Source: Bacteroidetes bacterium RIFCSPLOWO2_12_FULL_37_12 (GTDB lineage: Bacteria; Bacteroidota; Bacteroidia; 2-12-FULL-37-12). From it: DNA of 64,000 nucleotides. How positions within the stretch are numbered: position 1 is the stretch's first letter; every line of letters begins with the position of its first letter. The position numbers were made by a program, and so were the translations under genes. The notes under the pieces are model-generated. The model had not been told where the DNA came from. It searched no databases and was given only the letters and a program-made list of their open reading frames with translations. The stretch lies in contig MEPC01000042.1 in NCBI GenBank assembly GCA_001769655.1, forward strand, positions 157,125-221,124, read 5' to 3'. This document shows, piece after piece, positions 1 to 10,307 of this stretch.

Positions 1-798
1 TTTCACTTCCACAAAAAGATGGTAGTTACCGGAAGGCAGTTGGTCAATTTTTATTTCTTTTAACAACGGACAAACCTTTTGTGCCTTTTTCTTACTGAAG
101 GATGAAAAATCAGCGATGGTCCTTCCTGTTTGCGAATTTGTAATGTTGTTTATAATCAGAAAATCTTCATTCTCCCCCAGCACTTTTTGCATATTATAAA
201 TTTCACAATAAAATGTCAGTATGTTTTTTTCAGAGGGATAAAAATCAGACATATAGGTATTCATCTCATATCCATTACGGGTCCTTTCATTATTTTCCTC
301 CGTCTTTTTATAAGTATCAATCAATTGAATATCGCTGATTGATAACAACTCTTCGCTAAACATTAATTCAAATTCCTGTTCATGATTATACTCTTTTTTG
401 GCGCCTTCGTTATCCTGGAGGGTAAGTTTTATTTTATAGGAATTATAGGGTAGCAAAATCCTTTTTTGCGTTTTCAGCAAAAAGGGTTCGACTAATGTGT
501 CCTTCAGGAACGGGGAAATAAGATTAAATTTATCGAAATAACGGATACCATCTTTATCAGAAATTTCTATCTGGCAAAAAGCACTACAGGAATAATTTCC
601 TGAAGAGTTTTTAGAATATTTCAAACTGTTTCCCTCTATCAACAAATAAAGTTCCAGGTAACCCTTGTTTACTTCATACGATTTAAACCGGCAATATTCA
701 AAATATGCTTTAAGTGATTTTCCTTTTACTTCTGCACTATTTGCGTTCAGTATGAACAGAAATAAAAAAGAGTAGAGAATTATTCGTAATTGCTTCAT
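1..798 (-). CDS. GWxTD-like secreted protein, 5' part (runs off the window)
   Basis: An open frame of 266 codons runs on the minus strand from the ATG at 798 to base 1 with no stop, so the C-terminus lies outside the window. The first ~22 residues (MKQLRIILYSFLF, ending ILNANS-A) look like a signal peptide. Further in are stretches typical of the N-terminal half of Bacteroidota GWxTD proteins: 'ISDIQLIDTYKKTEE', 'YMSDFYPSEKN', 'TFYCEIYN', 'GENEDFLI' and 'LPSGNYHLFVEV'. The GWxTD motif itself would be in the missing part. The family is secreted and its function is unknown. It is divergent from clpC across a 262-bp gap. The family call is from remembered similarity; the open frame is seen directly. 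Confidence 0.7.
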   Translation of the reverse strand, partial: MKQLRIILYSFLFLFILNANSAEVKGKSLKAYFEYCRFKSYEVNKGYLELYLLIEGNSLKYSKNSSGNYSCSAFCQIEISDKDGIRYFDKFNLISPFLKDTLVEPFLLKTQKRILLPYNSYKIKLTLQDNEGAKKEYNHEQEFELMFSEELLSISDIQLIDTYKKTEENNERTRNGYEMNTYMSDFYPSEKNILTFYCEIYNMQKVLGENEDFLIINNITNSQTGRTIADFSSFSKKKAQKVCPLLKEIKIDQLPSGNYHLFVEVK

Positions 799-977
799 AA
801 TTTTAACTTTCATACGTTTTTGCCTTAGGCATAGTTTGTAAAGATATGAAAAATTACAGAAATTAGAGATGATAATTGTGATGGAATGGCATAAATTCGT
901 TAATGAGCTGTTTTAGCATCAAAAATACGCTTAAATAGACGCTTTAGAATAGCTGTTAATAAAAAAATTCACATTAT

Positions 978-1009
978 TTTGCTGTTTATAAATATTTTTA
1001 ATACTTTTC
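978..1009 (+). promoter_or_regulatory. Promoter for clpC (Bacteroidota type)
   Basis: TTTG at 978-981, a 20-bp spacer, then TACTTTTC at 1002-1009. This matches TTTG-N19/20-TAnnTTTG except for the last base. It would give a leader of about 45 nt before the clpC ATG. The rest of the 799-1060 gap shows no gene. Confidence 0.5.
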
Positions 1010-1060
1010 GATGGAATTTAAGGTAAAAGGCGCTATTCCTTCACACTTTAATCAAACAAC

Positions 1061-3598
1061 ATGGAAGCAAAATTTTCAAACAAAGTTAAAGAAGTCATTT
1101 CATACAGCCGTGAGGAGGCCTTACGGTTAGGTCATGAATACATTGGCACAGAGCATCTTCTACTGGGTTTACTCAGAGACGGTGAAGGATTAGCCATTAA
1201 TTTACTAAAAGACAATCGCGTTGAATTTAACGATTTACGGAATATAATTGAAGAGACCATACGCGATTCTGCTACTTTTAATAAAGCCATTAATCCTAAT
1301 AATATCCCGCTCACAAGGCAAGCAGAAAGAGTTTTGAAATTAACTTATCTCGAAGCAAAATTATTTAGAGCCGATATTATAAGCACCGAACATCTTCTTC
1401 TTTCAATTCTGAAAGAAAACGATAATATTGCCTCTCAGGTTTTATCGCGTTTCAATGTAAATTATAATGTTATAAAAAAAGATCTGGAAAACATGATGAC
1501 CAAACCCAAGGCAGTAGCTGAAATGGAAAGTGAGGAAGAATCCTCAAAAGGATTTTACAGCTCGGGTGAAAGCAGAAAAAAACCTACTGAAAAATCAAGA
1601 ACTCCCGTACTCGATAATTTCGGCAGAGACCTCACCCTTGCCGCAGAAGATGGAAAATTAGATCCGATTGTGGGACGGGAAAAAGAAATTGAAAGAGTGT
1701 CACAGATTTTATCGAGAAGAAAGAAAAATAATCCAATTTTAATCGGTGAACCCGGCGTTGGAAAAACCGCCATCGCTGAAGGACTTGCTCTCAGGATTAT
1801 TCAACGAAAAGTATCCAGAGTATTATTTAATAAAAGAGTCGTAACCCTCGACCTGGCTTCTTTGGTTGCTGGAACAAAATACCGCGGACAATTTGAAGAA
1901 CGCATGAAAGCCGTAATGAATGAATTGGAAAAAAGTCCCGATGTTATTCTTTTTATTGATGAAATTCACACCATCATCGGTGCAGGCGGCGCATCCGGAT
2001 CGCTCGATGCTTCCAACATGTTTAAACCTGCCTTGTCAAGAGGAGAAATTCAATGCATTGGCGCCACTACGTTAGACGAATACCGCCAGTATATTGAAAA
2101 AGACGGCGCGCTTGACCGTCGTTTTCAAAAAGTGATGGTTGACCCAACTTCTCCCGAAGAAACGGTTCTTATTCTTCAGAACATAAAAGAAAAATATGAA
2201 AATCACCACCATGTTACTTATACAGATGATGCCGTAACTTCCTGTGTAAAATTATCAGCCCGTTACATGACCGACCGCTATTTGCCTGACAAAGCGATTG
2301 ATGTGCTGGATGAAGCGGGTTCGAGAGTTCACCTGACAAACATTCACGTTCCGGAAACCATTATTTCCATAGAGAAACAAATTGAAAAAATCAAAGAAGA
2401 AAAAAACAAAGTTGTTAAAAGTCAGAAATACGAAGAAGCCGCTCAACTCAGAGATAAAGAAAAAAGATTGCTCGAACAACTCGATCTGGAAAAAATTAAA
2501 TGGGAAGAGGAAACCCGTACTCAGAAATATGTAGTGACAGAAGAGAATGTTTCGGAAGTAGTTTCCATGATGACCGGAATTCCGGTAAATAAAATTCTTG
2601 CCAGTGAGGGAAAAAAATTACTGGGGATGGTGGATGAATTGAAAAAGCAAATAATCGGGCAAGACGAGCCTATTATTAAATTAACCAAAGCCATCCAAAG
2701 AACCCGTGCCGGATTAAAAGACCCGAACCGTCCAATAGGTTCTTTTATTTTTTTAGGACCTACCGGTGTAGGAAAAACCGAAATGGCAAAAGTGATTGCG
2801 CGGTATTTATTTGATACCGAAGATGCCTTGGTTAGAATAGACATGAGCGAGTACATGGAAAAATTTTCAGTGTCACGCCTCGTTGGCGCCCCTCCGGGTT
2901 ATGTGGGATATGAGGAGGGTGGTCAACTTACCGAGAAAGTGAGACGAAAACCTTATTCGGTGGTATTGCTCGATGAAATTGAAAAAGCGCATCCCGATGT
3001 ATTCAATATTCTTCTTTCAGTACTCGATGATGGAACCATTACAGACGGATTAGGCAGAAAAATTGATTTTAAAAATGCCATCATTATCATGACATCGAAC
3101 ATTGGTTCCAGAGACCTGAAAGATTTTGGAATGGGTATTGGATTCATGACTAAAAGCAAACTCGAACAGGCAGATACTTTTGCTAAGACAACCATAGAAA
3201 ACGCTCTTAAAAAAACATTTTCCCCTGAGTTTCTGAATCGTATTGATGATGTGATTGTTTTTAATTCACTGAAACGCCAGCACATCAACGATATTCTTGA
3301 AATAAACTTAAAGAAATTGCTTGACCGGATGTTGTCAATGGGATATTCCATTGAGCTTACGAAAAAAGCAAAAGATTTCATCTGCGATAAGGGCTACGAC
3401 GCCAACTTCGGCGCCCGCCCATTGAATCGTGCCATTCAAAAATTGCTGGAAGATCCCGTAGCCGAAGAAATTCTGAAATACGAATTACAGAAAGGCGACA
3501 AATTGGTCGCTGATTACGACAAAGAGAAAGATGCGCTGGCTTTCAACGTGGAGAAGAAAGCGCCTGAGGAGAAAGAAACGAAGAATAAAAAGAAATAA
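1061..3598 (+). CDS. clpC: ATP-dependent Clp protease ATP-binding subunit ClpC
   Basis: 845-residue Hsp100 AAA+ unfoldase that feeds substrates to ClpP in the cytoplasm. Two Clp N-domain repeats (about 4-70 and 80-140, 'GTEHLLLGLL' and 'STEHLLLSIL') are followed by AAA domain 1 with Walker A GEPGVGKT near residue 229. A UVR-type middle coiled segment lies near 430-470 ('KYEEAAQLRDKEK'). AAA domain 2 has Walker A GPTGVGKT near 567 and Walker B VVLLDEIEKAHPD, and a D2-small domain closes the protein. Length and order match ClpC, and the UVR middle region separates it from ClpB. The tail is Lys/Glu-rich. The next gene follows after 77 bp. Confidence 0.96.
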   Translation: MEAKFSNKVKEVISYSREEALRLGHEYIGTEHLLLGLLRDGEGLAINLLKDNRVEFNDLRNIIEETIRDSATFNKAINPNNIPLTRQAERVLKLTYLEAKLFRADIISTEHLLLSILKENDNIASQVLSRFNVNYNVIKKDLENMMTKPKAVAEMESEEESSKGFYSSGESRKKPTEKSRTPVLDNFGRDLTLAAEDGKLDPIVGREKEIERVSQILSRRKKNNPILIGEPGVGKTAIAEGLALRIIQRKVSRVLFNKRVVTLDLASLVAGTKYRGQFEERMKAVMNELEKSPDVILFIDEIHTIIGAGGASGSLDASNMFKPALSRGEIQCIGATTLDEYRQYIEKDGALDRRFQKVMVDPTSPEETVLILQNIKEKYENHHHVTYTDDAVTSCVKLSARYMTDRYLPDKAIDVLDEAGSRVHLTNIHVPETIISIEKQIEKIKEEKNKVVKSQKYEEAAQLRDKEKRLLEQLDLEKIKWEEETRTQKYVVTEENVSEVVSMMTGIPVNKILASEGKKLLGMVDELKKQIIGQDEPIIKLTKAIQRTRAGLKDPNRPIGSFIFLGPTGVGKTEMAKVIARYLFDTEDALVRIDMSEYMEKFSVSRLVGAPPGYVGYEEGGQLTEKVRRKPYSVVLLDEIEKAHPDVFNILLSVLDDGTITDGLGRKIDFKNAIIIMTSNIGSRDLKDFGMGIGFMTKSKLEQADTFAKTTIENALKKTFSPEFLNRIDDVIVFNSLKRQHINDILEINLKKLLDRMLSMGYSIELTKKAKDFICDKGYDANFGARPLNRAIQKLLEDPVAEEILKYELQKGDKLVADYDKEKDALAFNVEKKAPEEKETKNKKK

Positions 3599-3675
3599 CA
3601 CGATTGTCCGGCTAACTTTATTATTCGTTCCTATTGGACTCTGAAAAAATACAATTAAAAAAAACCACCCCTTCC

Positions 3676-6600
3676 ATGAAATCAATTTTCCTATTTTCCA
3701 GATTCTTTAATTTATTGCTCACCTGTTTAGTTTGCAATGCAACTTTATTAGTGGCACAAATTAATTACACTTATATCCCTACCAGTGGTTGCCCTCCGCT
3801 TAATGTCACATTTACCAATACTTCAATCACAAAATCCGACAGTGTTTTTGTGTTTCATAAATTCAAAATATTATACCATATTCAGAGTTCACTGGGCGGT
3901 TTCTACGATTTATTATCTGACAATACTGTTTCTGCTTCTGCCAACGATTCCCTTAAAGATATATGCAATACCGATTCAGCAGGAGCACCCTTTACCGGTG
4001 GCTGGATTTCTAAGAATGGAACCATGTTTGTGAAAGCAAGAAACTCTTTTGATTATTTATCTTCCGATGTGGCTTATGCTAAATCAGAATACATGGCAGG
4101 TACGCCTTCTTCGTCTGTAATTATACCAAATTCCTATGATGTATATATTGTAAGAATAAGAAATCGCGAACAATACATGGTTTTACGTATTAACATTATT
4201 GACCCTGATGACAATACTTGCTCCTGTCCAAATTCGGGATCTCTTTTTTTTAATTATAGGAAAACCGGTGAGCTTCAAGTAAGTAAGTACGTGTGGGATT
4301 TCGATGATGGATCTCCCGAATTTGAAGGATTCAATGCTACACATACTTATACAACTTCAGGATTCTTTTATCCAATGTTAAAAGGGTATGATTCCACAGG
4401 TAATAAATTCGAAGGCGTTGGGTATGCCGTAGAAGTATATGACAATAACTCTAATAATAGCATTTATTCTGCTGACTCCGCATGTCCTCAGGAATTAGTA
4501 AATTTTTCCATCTACAGTAGTAATGTCCAATCCTATACATGGGATTTTGGCGATGGAAGTACTTCAAATTCTTCAAATCCAGCTCATGCTTTTACTACAC
4601 CCGGCACCTACAACATTAAACTAATACTCTCTTATAAATGCGGGATTATCGACACTCTTCAAAAAACATTAAAAATTACTAATAATATCTACCCGCAAAA
4701 GCCATACATATCTGTGAATCCCGATAGCGCTTGTCCGGGGGAACGGGTATCCATTTATTCTTATGGTAACAATTATGCTAACTATCTTTGGGATTATAAT
4801 GATGGAACAACCTCTAATACCATAAACGGAGACCATGTTTTCATAAATATAGGTAATTACAACGTAATCTTAACGGTTACTAATGGTTGCGGATTAAGTA
4901 ATTCTGACTCGGTTGAAATAAAAATTAGCAATAATATAATTCCCCCTGCTCCAACTATTTACTCAAGCACAAACCTTGCATGCCCCGGAGATAAAATTAA
5001 TTTTGAATACTATCGTAACTCTACAGATAAATTTTTATTGGATTTTGGCGATGGTTCAACATCCGATAAAGGATATATTTCTCATTCTTATTCAAATATA
5101 GGTACTTATACAGTGACATTGAAAGTAACCAACAGTTGTGGTCTGAGCAATTCTTCCTCCAAAACAATTCAAATTACAAATGATAGTCCAATTACCAACA
5201 TGAGCTTTAGTAATTATGACAAAGCAAAAGGTTGTCCTGGTGGAGAAATGAGTTTTACCCTCATCAATGGCTTATCTTCTTATACTTATTTCTGGGATTT
5301 TGGTGATGGAACTACAAAATACGGAGATTCTTATGAAAGCCATGCTTTTGCAAATACCGGGACCTTCTTTGTTTCCGTTAAAGTTACAAACAATTGTGGT
5401 ATTTCCACCATTCTTAATAAATCAATTGAAATACGTAATGATTTGAGGATTGATTATAATTATCTTAATATTTACTTAAGGGAACTCTCATGTCCTAATG
5501 ATAGAAACACTTTTTTTATAAATGCTGATGGATTTAAAAATTACCTGTGGGATTTCGGGGATGGTCAAACGAGTTCTTACGACGGACCCAATTCTTACAA
5601 TGTTTACCATAGCTATTCTACAATCGGTACTTATAATGTTTCCCTTAAGATTTCTAACTATTGTGGAATTGACACAACGTTATATGATCAAATCGTAGTG
5701 GAAAATGGTATTAGGTTTACCGATGATGCTTATTTTAACTTAAATAATGATAGCGCTTGCCCCGGAGATACTTTATTCTTCAGAGGAGATAATAATTTTA
5801 CAAATCACTTTTGGAATTTTGGTGATGGGACAACCAGCACTCTTGAAAATCCTAAGCATAGTTATAATGTTTCGGGTAGTTATAATGTAACCTATAAAAT
5901 TACAAATGGATGCGGTTTTGATACATCATCAATGAAAACAGTCAGCATTTCAAACTCTGTATTGCCTGAAATTGGTAACGATGTAGGAATTATAGAAGAT
6001 GGGGCTATATGCCCGGGAGATACAATTCTTTTTTATAACGCCGGTTACTATAAAAATATAAAATGGAACACGGGGGATGGAAATACAATAACTAATTTTT
6101 CATCGCTTCTAATAGAGAACGGTGTTGAAAGGATTAACTTTGGAAAATATGCATACCCAAATCCGGGAACCTATTTTCCCAACGCAATTGTAACTAATTC
6201 CTGCAATCTGTCAGATTCTGCAAATTTTGAATTAAATATTACTAATGATAATTCACCTGCTCTAAGTCAAATTTATTTCTCCTCCTCCACCGGTTATGAA
6301 GAAGTAGTTGCAAGTATTCCTGTAAATTTTATCTGCATCGGCACCGGTAAGATCATTCAATGGGACTTTGGAGACGGACAAACAGGGTCGGGAATTTTCA
6401 TTTCTCATACCTACACAAATCCCGGTTCCTATACAGTTAAATTGACTGTAATCAATGGTTGTGGCAATACTGCATTGTCTTCGGAAAATATAACTATTAA
6501 AGCATCATCTGGTATTGAAGAATATAATTTAGCTTATTCTGTAAACGTAAAAATTTTACCGAACCCTGTATCAGGTAACAATTTCATTTTAGAAGTTTCG

Positions 6601-6786
6601 GATGTTCCGAATAATTCGTACGATTTTGAATTATTTGATGTTCTTGGAAGAAAAATATTTCAAACAAAAATCCGGTTTTCAAAATCCTATATTTCACTCG
6701 GACAAATAAACAATGGGATTTATTTTTATTGGTTGAGAAACAATAAAAATACGTTTGCTAACGGGAAGATTTTGGTAGGAATGTAA
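3676..6786 (+). CDS. Multi-PKD secreted protein with T9SS sorting domain
   Basis: About 1036 residues. The ATG at 3676 is preferred over upstream TTG codons because it begins a clean signal peptide (MKSIFLFSRFF, ending LLVAQ). After it come about nine PKD domains, seen as repeated 'W-D-F-G-D-G' cores (YTWDFGDGSTS, YFWDFGDGTTK, IQWDFGDGQTG). Most modules open with an 'ACPGD'-like strand, giving one Cys near each module start. The last ~75 residues (ILPNPVSGNNF, ELFDVLGRKIF, GIYFYWL) are a T9SS type A sorting domain. It is predicted to be exported and anchored or released at the cell surface, probably as an adhesin or matrix protein. No catalytic domain is visible. It lies 77 bp behind clpC and 50 bp ahead of another T9SS protein. 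Confidence 0.88.
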   Translation: MKSIFLFSRFFNLLLTCLVCNATLLVAQINYTYIPTSGCPPLNVTFTNTSITKSDSVFVFHKFKILYHIQSSLGGFYDLLSDNTVSASANDSLKDICNTDSAGAPFTGGWISKNGTMFVKARNSFDYLSSDVAYAKSEYMAGTPSSSVIIPNSYDVYIVRIRNREQYMVLRINIIDPDDNTCSCPNSGSLFFNYRKTGELQVSKYVWDFDDGSPEFEGFNATHTYTTSGFFYPMLKGYDSTGNKFEGVGYAVEVYDNNSNNSIYSADSACPQELVNFSIYSSNVQSYTWDFGDGSTSNSSNPAHAFTTPGTYNIKLILSYKCGIIDTLQKTLKITNNIYPQKPYISVNPDSACPGERVSIYSYGNNYANYLWDYNDGTTSNTINGDHVFINIGNYNVILTVTNGCGLSNSDSVEIKISNNIIPPAPTIYSSTNLACPGDKINFEYYRNSTDKFLLDFGDGSTSDKGYISHSYSNIGTYTVTLKVTNSCGLSNSSSKTIQITNDSPITNMSFSNYDKAKGCPGGEMSFTLINGLSSYTYFWDFGDGTTKYGDSYESHAFANTGTFFVSVKVTNNCGISTILNKSIEIRNDLRIDYNYLNIYLRELSCPNDRNTFFINADGFKNYLWDFGDGQTSSYDGPNSYNVYHSYSTIGTYNVSLKISNYCGIDTTLYDQIVVENGIRFTDDAYFNLNNDSACPGDTLFFRGDNNFTNHFWNFGDGTTSTLENPKHSYNVSGSYNVTYKITNGCGFDTSSMKTVSISNSVLPEIGNDVGIIEDGAICPGDTILFYNAGYYKNIKWNTGDGNTITNFSSLLIENGVERINFGKYAYPNPGTYFPNAIVTNSCNLSDSANFELNITNDNSPALSQIYFSSSTGYEEVVASIPVNFICIGTGKIIQWDFGDGQTGSGIFISHTYTNPGSYTVKLTVINGCGNTALSSENITIKASSGIEEYNLAYSVNVKILPNPVSGNNFILEVSDVPNNSYDFELFDVLGRKIFQTKIRFSKSYISLGQINNGIYFYWLRNNKNTFANGKILVGM

Positions 6787-6800
6787 TGCAAGAATTTTAG

Positions 6801-6808
6801 TAACTTTG
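6801..6808 (+). promoter_or_regulatory. Candidate -7 element, TAACTTTG
   Basis: Perfect TAnnTTTG element 28 bp before the ATG at 6837. No TTTG lies at the expected 19-20-bp distance upstream, so this is a partial match. Confidence 0.35.
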
Positions 6809-6836
6809 TAATTTTCAGTTTCACTATTATAACATC

Positions 6837-9431
6837 ATGAAGCACAAATTCACTTTATTACTCGTAACCACACTCTGCCTATCAACATTTTTTTATTCCA
6901 TATCCTTTACTAATTCCGGTGGTCCTGCCGCAGGAAAAACCGGCGCTCCCGGGGATGGGCTTTGCACCGACTGTCACAGCGGAACAGCCAATACCGGTTT
7001 AGGTATCGTCTCGCTTTCAGTTAAAGATGCCGGCAATCCGGTTACCGAATATACTCCCGGAAAACAATATACTGTAACCGCTACTGTCACTGAATCGGGT
7101 AGAAGCAAATTCGGCTTTCAGATGGTGACATTCTTGAACTCTAATAATACCATGGCGGGTTCATGGACATTGACCGAATTAACAAGAACCCAAACAAAAA
7201 CTTCCGGTTCAAAAATTTATGTGGAACACACTTCCACCGGCAATGCACAAACCAGCGCCGGAACCAACACCTGGTCTGCTGACTGGACCGCTCCGGTTTC
7301 AGGCAGTGGCACTGTGAAAATTTATGCCGCATTCAATGCCACCAACTCAAGCGGTAGTACAAGCGGCGATAATATTTATACAACCAATTTCACTCTTACA
7401 GAAGAAATTCCTGTCACTCCACCCGTTGCCGCTTTCTCGGTTTCCGGTACTGATATTTGCTTGAACGGTTCCATTAGTTTTACAAATCTTTCTACCGATG
7501 CCACATCCTATCTCTGGGATTTCGGTGATGGCACTACAAGCACGGAGGTTAGTCCTTCCCATACATATTCTACTTCGGGGTTGTTCACTGTGACATTAAC
7601 AGCTACCGGAGATGGTGGCACTGATTCGGAGACAAAAAATAACTTGATTACCGTACAACCGGCTATTTCTGCTACTGCTGGAAGTAACACCTCTATTTGT
7701 ACCGGGTCATCAGTAACTTTGAATGTTTCCGTTTCCGGTGGGAATGGAGGTCCTTATACGTATTCATGGACACCTTCAACCGGATTAAGTGCCACTAATA
7801 CCGCTAATCCAAATGCATCCCCAAGCGCTACAACTACCTATATGGTATATGTATCTGATGGATGTTCTCCAATGGTTAGTGATGATGTTACTGTTACAGT
7901 GACACCGCCCATTACAGCATCAGCAACTGCTAATCCTACAATAATATGTCAAGGTATGAGTGCCTCTCTCAGCGCAAACGCTACTGGAGGAAGTGGCGGA
8001 GCTTTTACTTATAGCTGGGTGGCTTCATCCGGTTCTGTTGATAATCCATTGCTACCTCTTACTTCAACTTCCCCGCTGTTTACTACTACTTATATTGTTT
8101 ATGTAAGCGATGGTGGGTGTTCACCAACTGCAACTGCTAATGTTGTAGTGAGCGTTAATCCGCCTTTAACTGTCATTGCAGGAACAAATGTTTCTTTATG
8201 TGAAGGAGAAATTACAAATTTATCTGCAAGTGTCACCGGTGGAAATGGTGGACCCTATTCCTATTCGTGGGTTCCTTCTGTAGGATTAAATTCAAATACT
8301 ATTCAAAATCCAATAGCCGCTCCCTCAGTCACTACGAATTATTCCTTGTTTGTTTCAGATGGATGTTCACAACCTGGGTCAGATGATGTCACAGTGACAG
8401 TAAATAATTTTCCGACAGCTCCCCTTGTAAATTGTGGCGCTACAACATTATCTTCCATTGAATATGTCTGGAATCCGTCTATTGGCGCTGATGGATATGA
8501 AATAAGTTTTGATGGAGGAACTGTATGGAAAAATGTAGGAAATACATTTGTCTATGACACTACCGGCTTATCACCGGGAGAAACTCTATCCTTAATGGTA
8601 AGAGGAATTTCTTTCGGTCTTTGTTCACCAGGAATTGCAAGCACAAAAACCTGTTCAGCCATAAATTGTGCTCCGTTGAGTGTCATCGTTTCAAGTGACA
8701 CAACCGTTTGTAAAAATTCAACTGTAGAGATTGGTGTGCTAAGTGTCACCGGAGGTACTGGAAATTATTTTTTTAATTGGTCAGACAGTTTGGGCACAAC
8801 ACAAGGTCCCTATACGATTAATATTTTTCAACCCACTGCGTTTACAGTAAGCGTAGGGGATTCTGGAGCTATTACTTGCGGTACATTGGAAAATAAAATT
8901 TCAATCGGAGTTTATCCCAATCAGGCAGGTTTTACGTACAGCATGACGGGTGACACTATACTTTTTAATCCCGATAATACTTTCGGAAGTTCTTTTGTCT
9001 GGAATTTCGGAGATGGAAATGTTGATTCATCTTTATCAACAATCGCACACGTTTATGATACTAACGGTGTTTATAATGTTTGCGTGCAATCGGTGACACC
9101 AGCGGGTTGCGTAGAGGAATTCTGTGATTCGGTGGAATTTGTAAAAGTAGGAATTGCTAAAAGTTATACAAACAACGATGTACATTTCAAACTTATCCCC
9201 AATCCTGGAAAAGAACAATTTCAACTTCAACTCTCTTGTTGTGGGAATGTCACTCCCAATGAAATTCAGGTGTTCAACCTTCAGGGACAGGAAGTGTTGC
9301 ATATAAAACCTCAACGTGATGGAAAATTCACGCTTGGAAATTTGATGCAGGGCTTGTATTTTCTGAAAATTAAATACGATCATAATAATGTTAATTTGGA
9401 GGATTGGATGCCGGTGATGGTGCAGGAGTAA
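6837..9431 (+). CDS. Choice-of-anchor-V-like / PKD / Ig-like T9SS protein with a CxxCH motif
   Basis: 864 residues. A signal peptide (MKHKFTLLLVTTLCL) leads into an N-terminal domain of ~190 residues that opens with GAPGDGLCTDCHSG, a CxxCH c-type-heme-like motif, and resembles choice-of-anchor V/reelin-type domains. Next are a PKD domain (YLWDFGDGTTS, ~200-275), three Ig-like repeats of ~85 residues (Y-S-W-x-P/A-S plus 'VSDGC'), a fibronectin-like stretch, and a second PKD (FVWNFGDGNVD, ~715). A T9SS type A sorting domain closes it (LIPNPGKEQF, QVFNLQGQEV, GLYFLKI). It is an exported surface protein. Whether CxxCH really binds heme is not known; in this domain class the motif may be structural. 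The gene ends 18 bp before tatD. Confidence 0.82.
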   Translation: MKHKFTLLLVTTLCLSTFFYSISFTNSGGPAAGKTGAPGDGLCTDCHSGTANTGLGIVSLSVKDAGNPVTEYTPGKQYTVTATVTESGRSKFGFQMVTFLNSNNTMAGSWTLTELTRTQTKTSGSKIYVEHTSTGNAQTSAGTNTWSADWTAPVSGSGTVKIYAAFNATNSSGSTSGDNIYTTNFTLTEEIPVTPPVAAFSVSGTDICLNGSISFTNLSTDATSYLWDFGDGTTSTEVSPSHTYSTSGLFTVTLTATGDGGTDSETKNNLITVQPAISATAGSNTSICTGSSVTLNVSVSGGNGGPYTYSWTPSTGLSATNTANPNASPSATTTYMVYVSDGCSPMVSDDVTVTVTPPITASATANPTIICQGMSASLSANATGGSGGAFTYSWVASSGSVDNPLLPLTSTSPLFTTTYIVYVSDGGCSPTATANVVVSVNPPLTVIAGTNVSLCEGEITNLSASVTGGNGGPYSYSWVPSVGLNSNTIQNPIAAPSVTTNYSLFVSDGCSQPGSDDVTVTVNNFPTAPLVNCGATTLSSIEYVWNPSIGADGYEISFDGGTVWKNVGNTFVYDTTGLSPGETLSLMVRGISFGLCSPGIASTKTCSAINCAPLSVIVSSDTTVCKNSTVEIGVLSVTGGTGNYFFNWSDSLGTTQGPYTINIFQPTAFTVSVGDSGAITCGTLENKISIGVYPNQAGFTYSMTGDTILFNPDNTFGSSFVWNFGDGNVDSSLSTIAHVYDTNGVYNVCVQSVTPAGCVEEFCDSVEFVKVGIAKSYTNNDVHFKLIPNPGKEQFQLQLSCCGNVTPNEIQVFNLQGQEVLHIKPQRDGKFTLGNLMQGLYFLKIKYDHNNVNLEDWMPVMVQE

Positions 9432-9449
9432 ACTTTATACCCCGCCCCC

Positions 9450-10232
9450 ATGCCCCTCATTGATACTCACGCCCACCTCTTCCTGAAAGAATTTTCTACT
9501 GATTTGAAGGATATAGTAAGCAGAGCGCAAAACGCCGGAGTTTTCAAAATCCTGATGCCCAATATTGACAGTGGCACTGTTGATGATTTATTAAAAACGG
9601 AAGCAATGTACCCGGAAATTTGTTTTCCTATGATAGGTCTCCATCCCTGTTCGGTAAATGCTCATTGGGAAAAGGAAATTCAAGTAGTGTCAGCATGGTT
9701 ATCCAAAAAAAAATTTGTAGCCATTGGAGAAGTGGGACTTGATTTACATTGGGATAAAACAACTTTTGAGTGGCAAAAAGAAGCGCTGACTTTTCAAATA
9801 CATTTTGCAAAAAAATACAATTTACCGTTGGTGCTCCATACAAGAAATGCTATAAATGAAACATTAGATATCATTATTCAAAATCATTTTTCCGGAATGA
9901 AAGGCGTGTTCCATTGTTTTTCCGGAAGTGAAGAACAGGCAAAAAAAATAATTGAATTGGGCTTTTTTCTTGGAATCGGCGGGGTACTTACCTTTAAAAA
10001 CAGTGGGCTGAGCGAATCATTAAAAAACATTCCTCTTTCAGCCATGGTACTTGAAACGGATTCACCCTATCTGGCGCCGGTGCCATTCCGCGGAAAAAGG
10101 AATGAGCCGGCGTACTTAGTTTATGTGTTGAAAAAACTATCGGAAATTAAAGGGGGGAATGAAGAGGAGATGGCAAGAATTATTTTTGATAACACAATAA
10201 AATTATTTTCTAATAAATGTTTTAAGAAGTAG
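9450..10232 (+). CDS. tatD: TatD family metal-dependent hydrolase / DNase
   Basis: 260 residues, the usual length. It is a TIM-barrel metal-dependent hydrolase of the TatD family, which acts as a 3'-5' nuclease on DNA in the cytoplasm. Metal-ligand motifs are present in order: DTHAH (4-8), GEVGLDLHW (~92-100), LHTRNA (~129), HCFSGS (~155) and ETDSPYLAP (~203). It starts 18 bp after the preceding T9SS gene and is probably cotranscribed. Its last third is odd: 89 bp (10048-10136) recur at 12479-12567 with a single mismatch. The final ~32 codons differ from the matching stretch of the downstream copy, so the 3' end may be a replacement. Confidence 0.93.
   Translation: MPLIDTHAHLFLKEFSTDLKDIVSRAQNAGVFKILMPNIDSGTVDDLLKTEAMYPEICFPMIGLHPCSVNAHWEKEIQVVSAWLSKKKFVAIGEVGLDLHWDKTTFEWQKEALTFQIHFAKKYNLPLVLHTRNAINETLDIIIQNHFSGMKGVFHCFSGSEEQAKKIIELGFFLGIGGVLTFKNSGLSESLKNIPLSAMVLETDSPYLAPVPFRGKRNEPAYLVYVLKKLSEIKGGNEEEMARIIFDNTIKLFSNKCFKK
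10048..10136 (+). repeat. Duplicated tatD segment, copy A
   Basis: 89 bp identical to 12479-12567 except G10079 versus T12510. It encodes LETDSPYLAP through VLKK. Direct repeat, 2.4 kb apart, bracketing the BNR-repeat gene. Confidence 0.95.
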
Positions 10233-10307
10233 CACTTCCCTTAATTCTCATTCGCCAAATATTCGTATTTCTTTTAAAATGCAATATTCCAATAATACAC
10301 ATTAAAT

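Noticed and set aside
2255-3381. Several minus-strand ORFs within clpC
   Set aside because: They are shadows of the clpC reading frame with no independent support.
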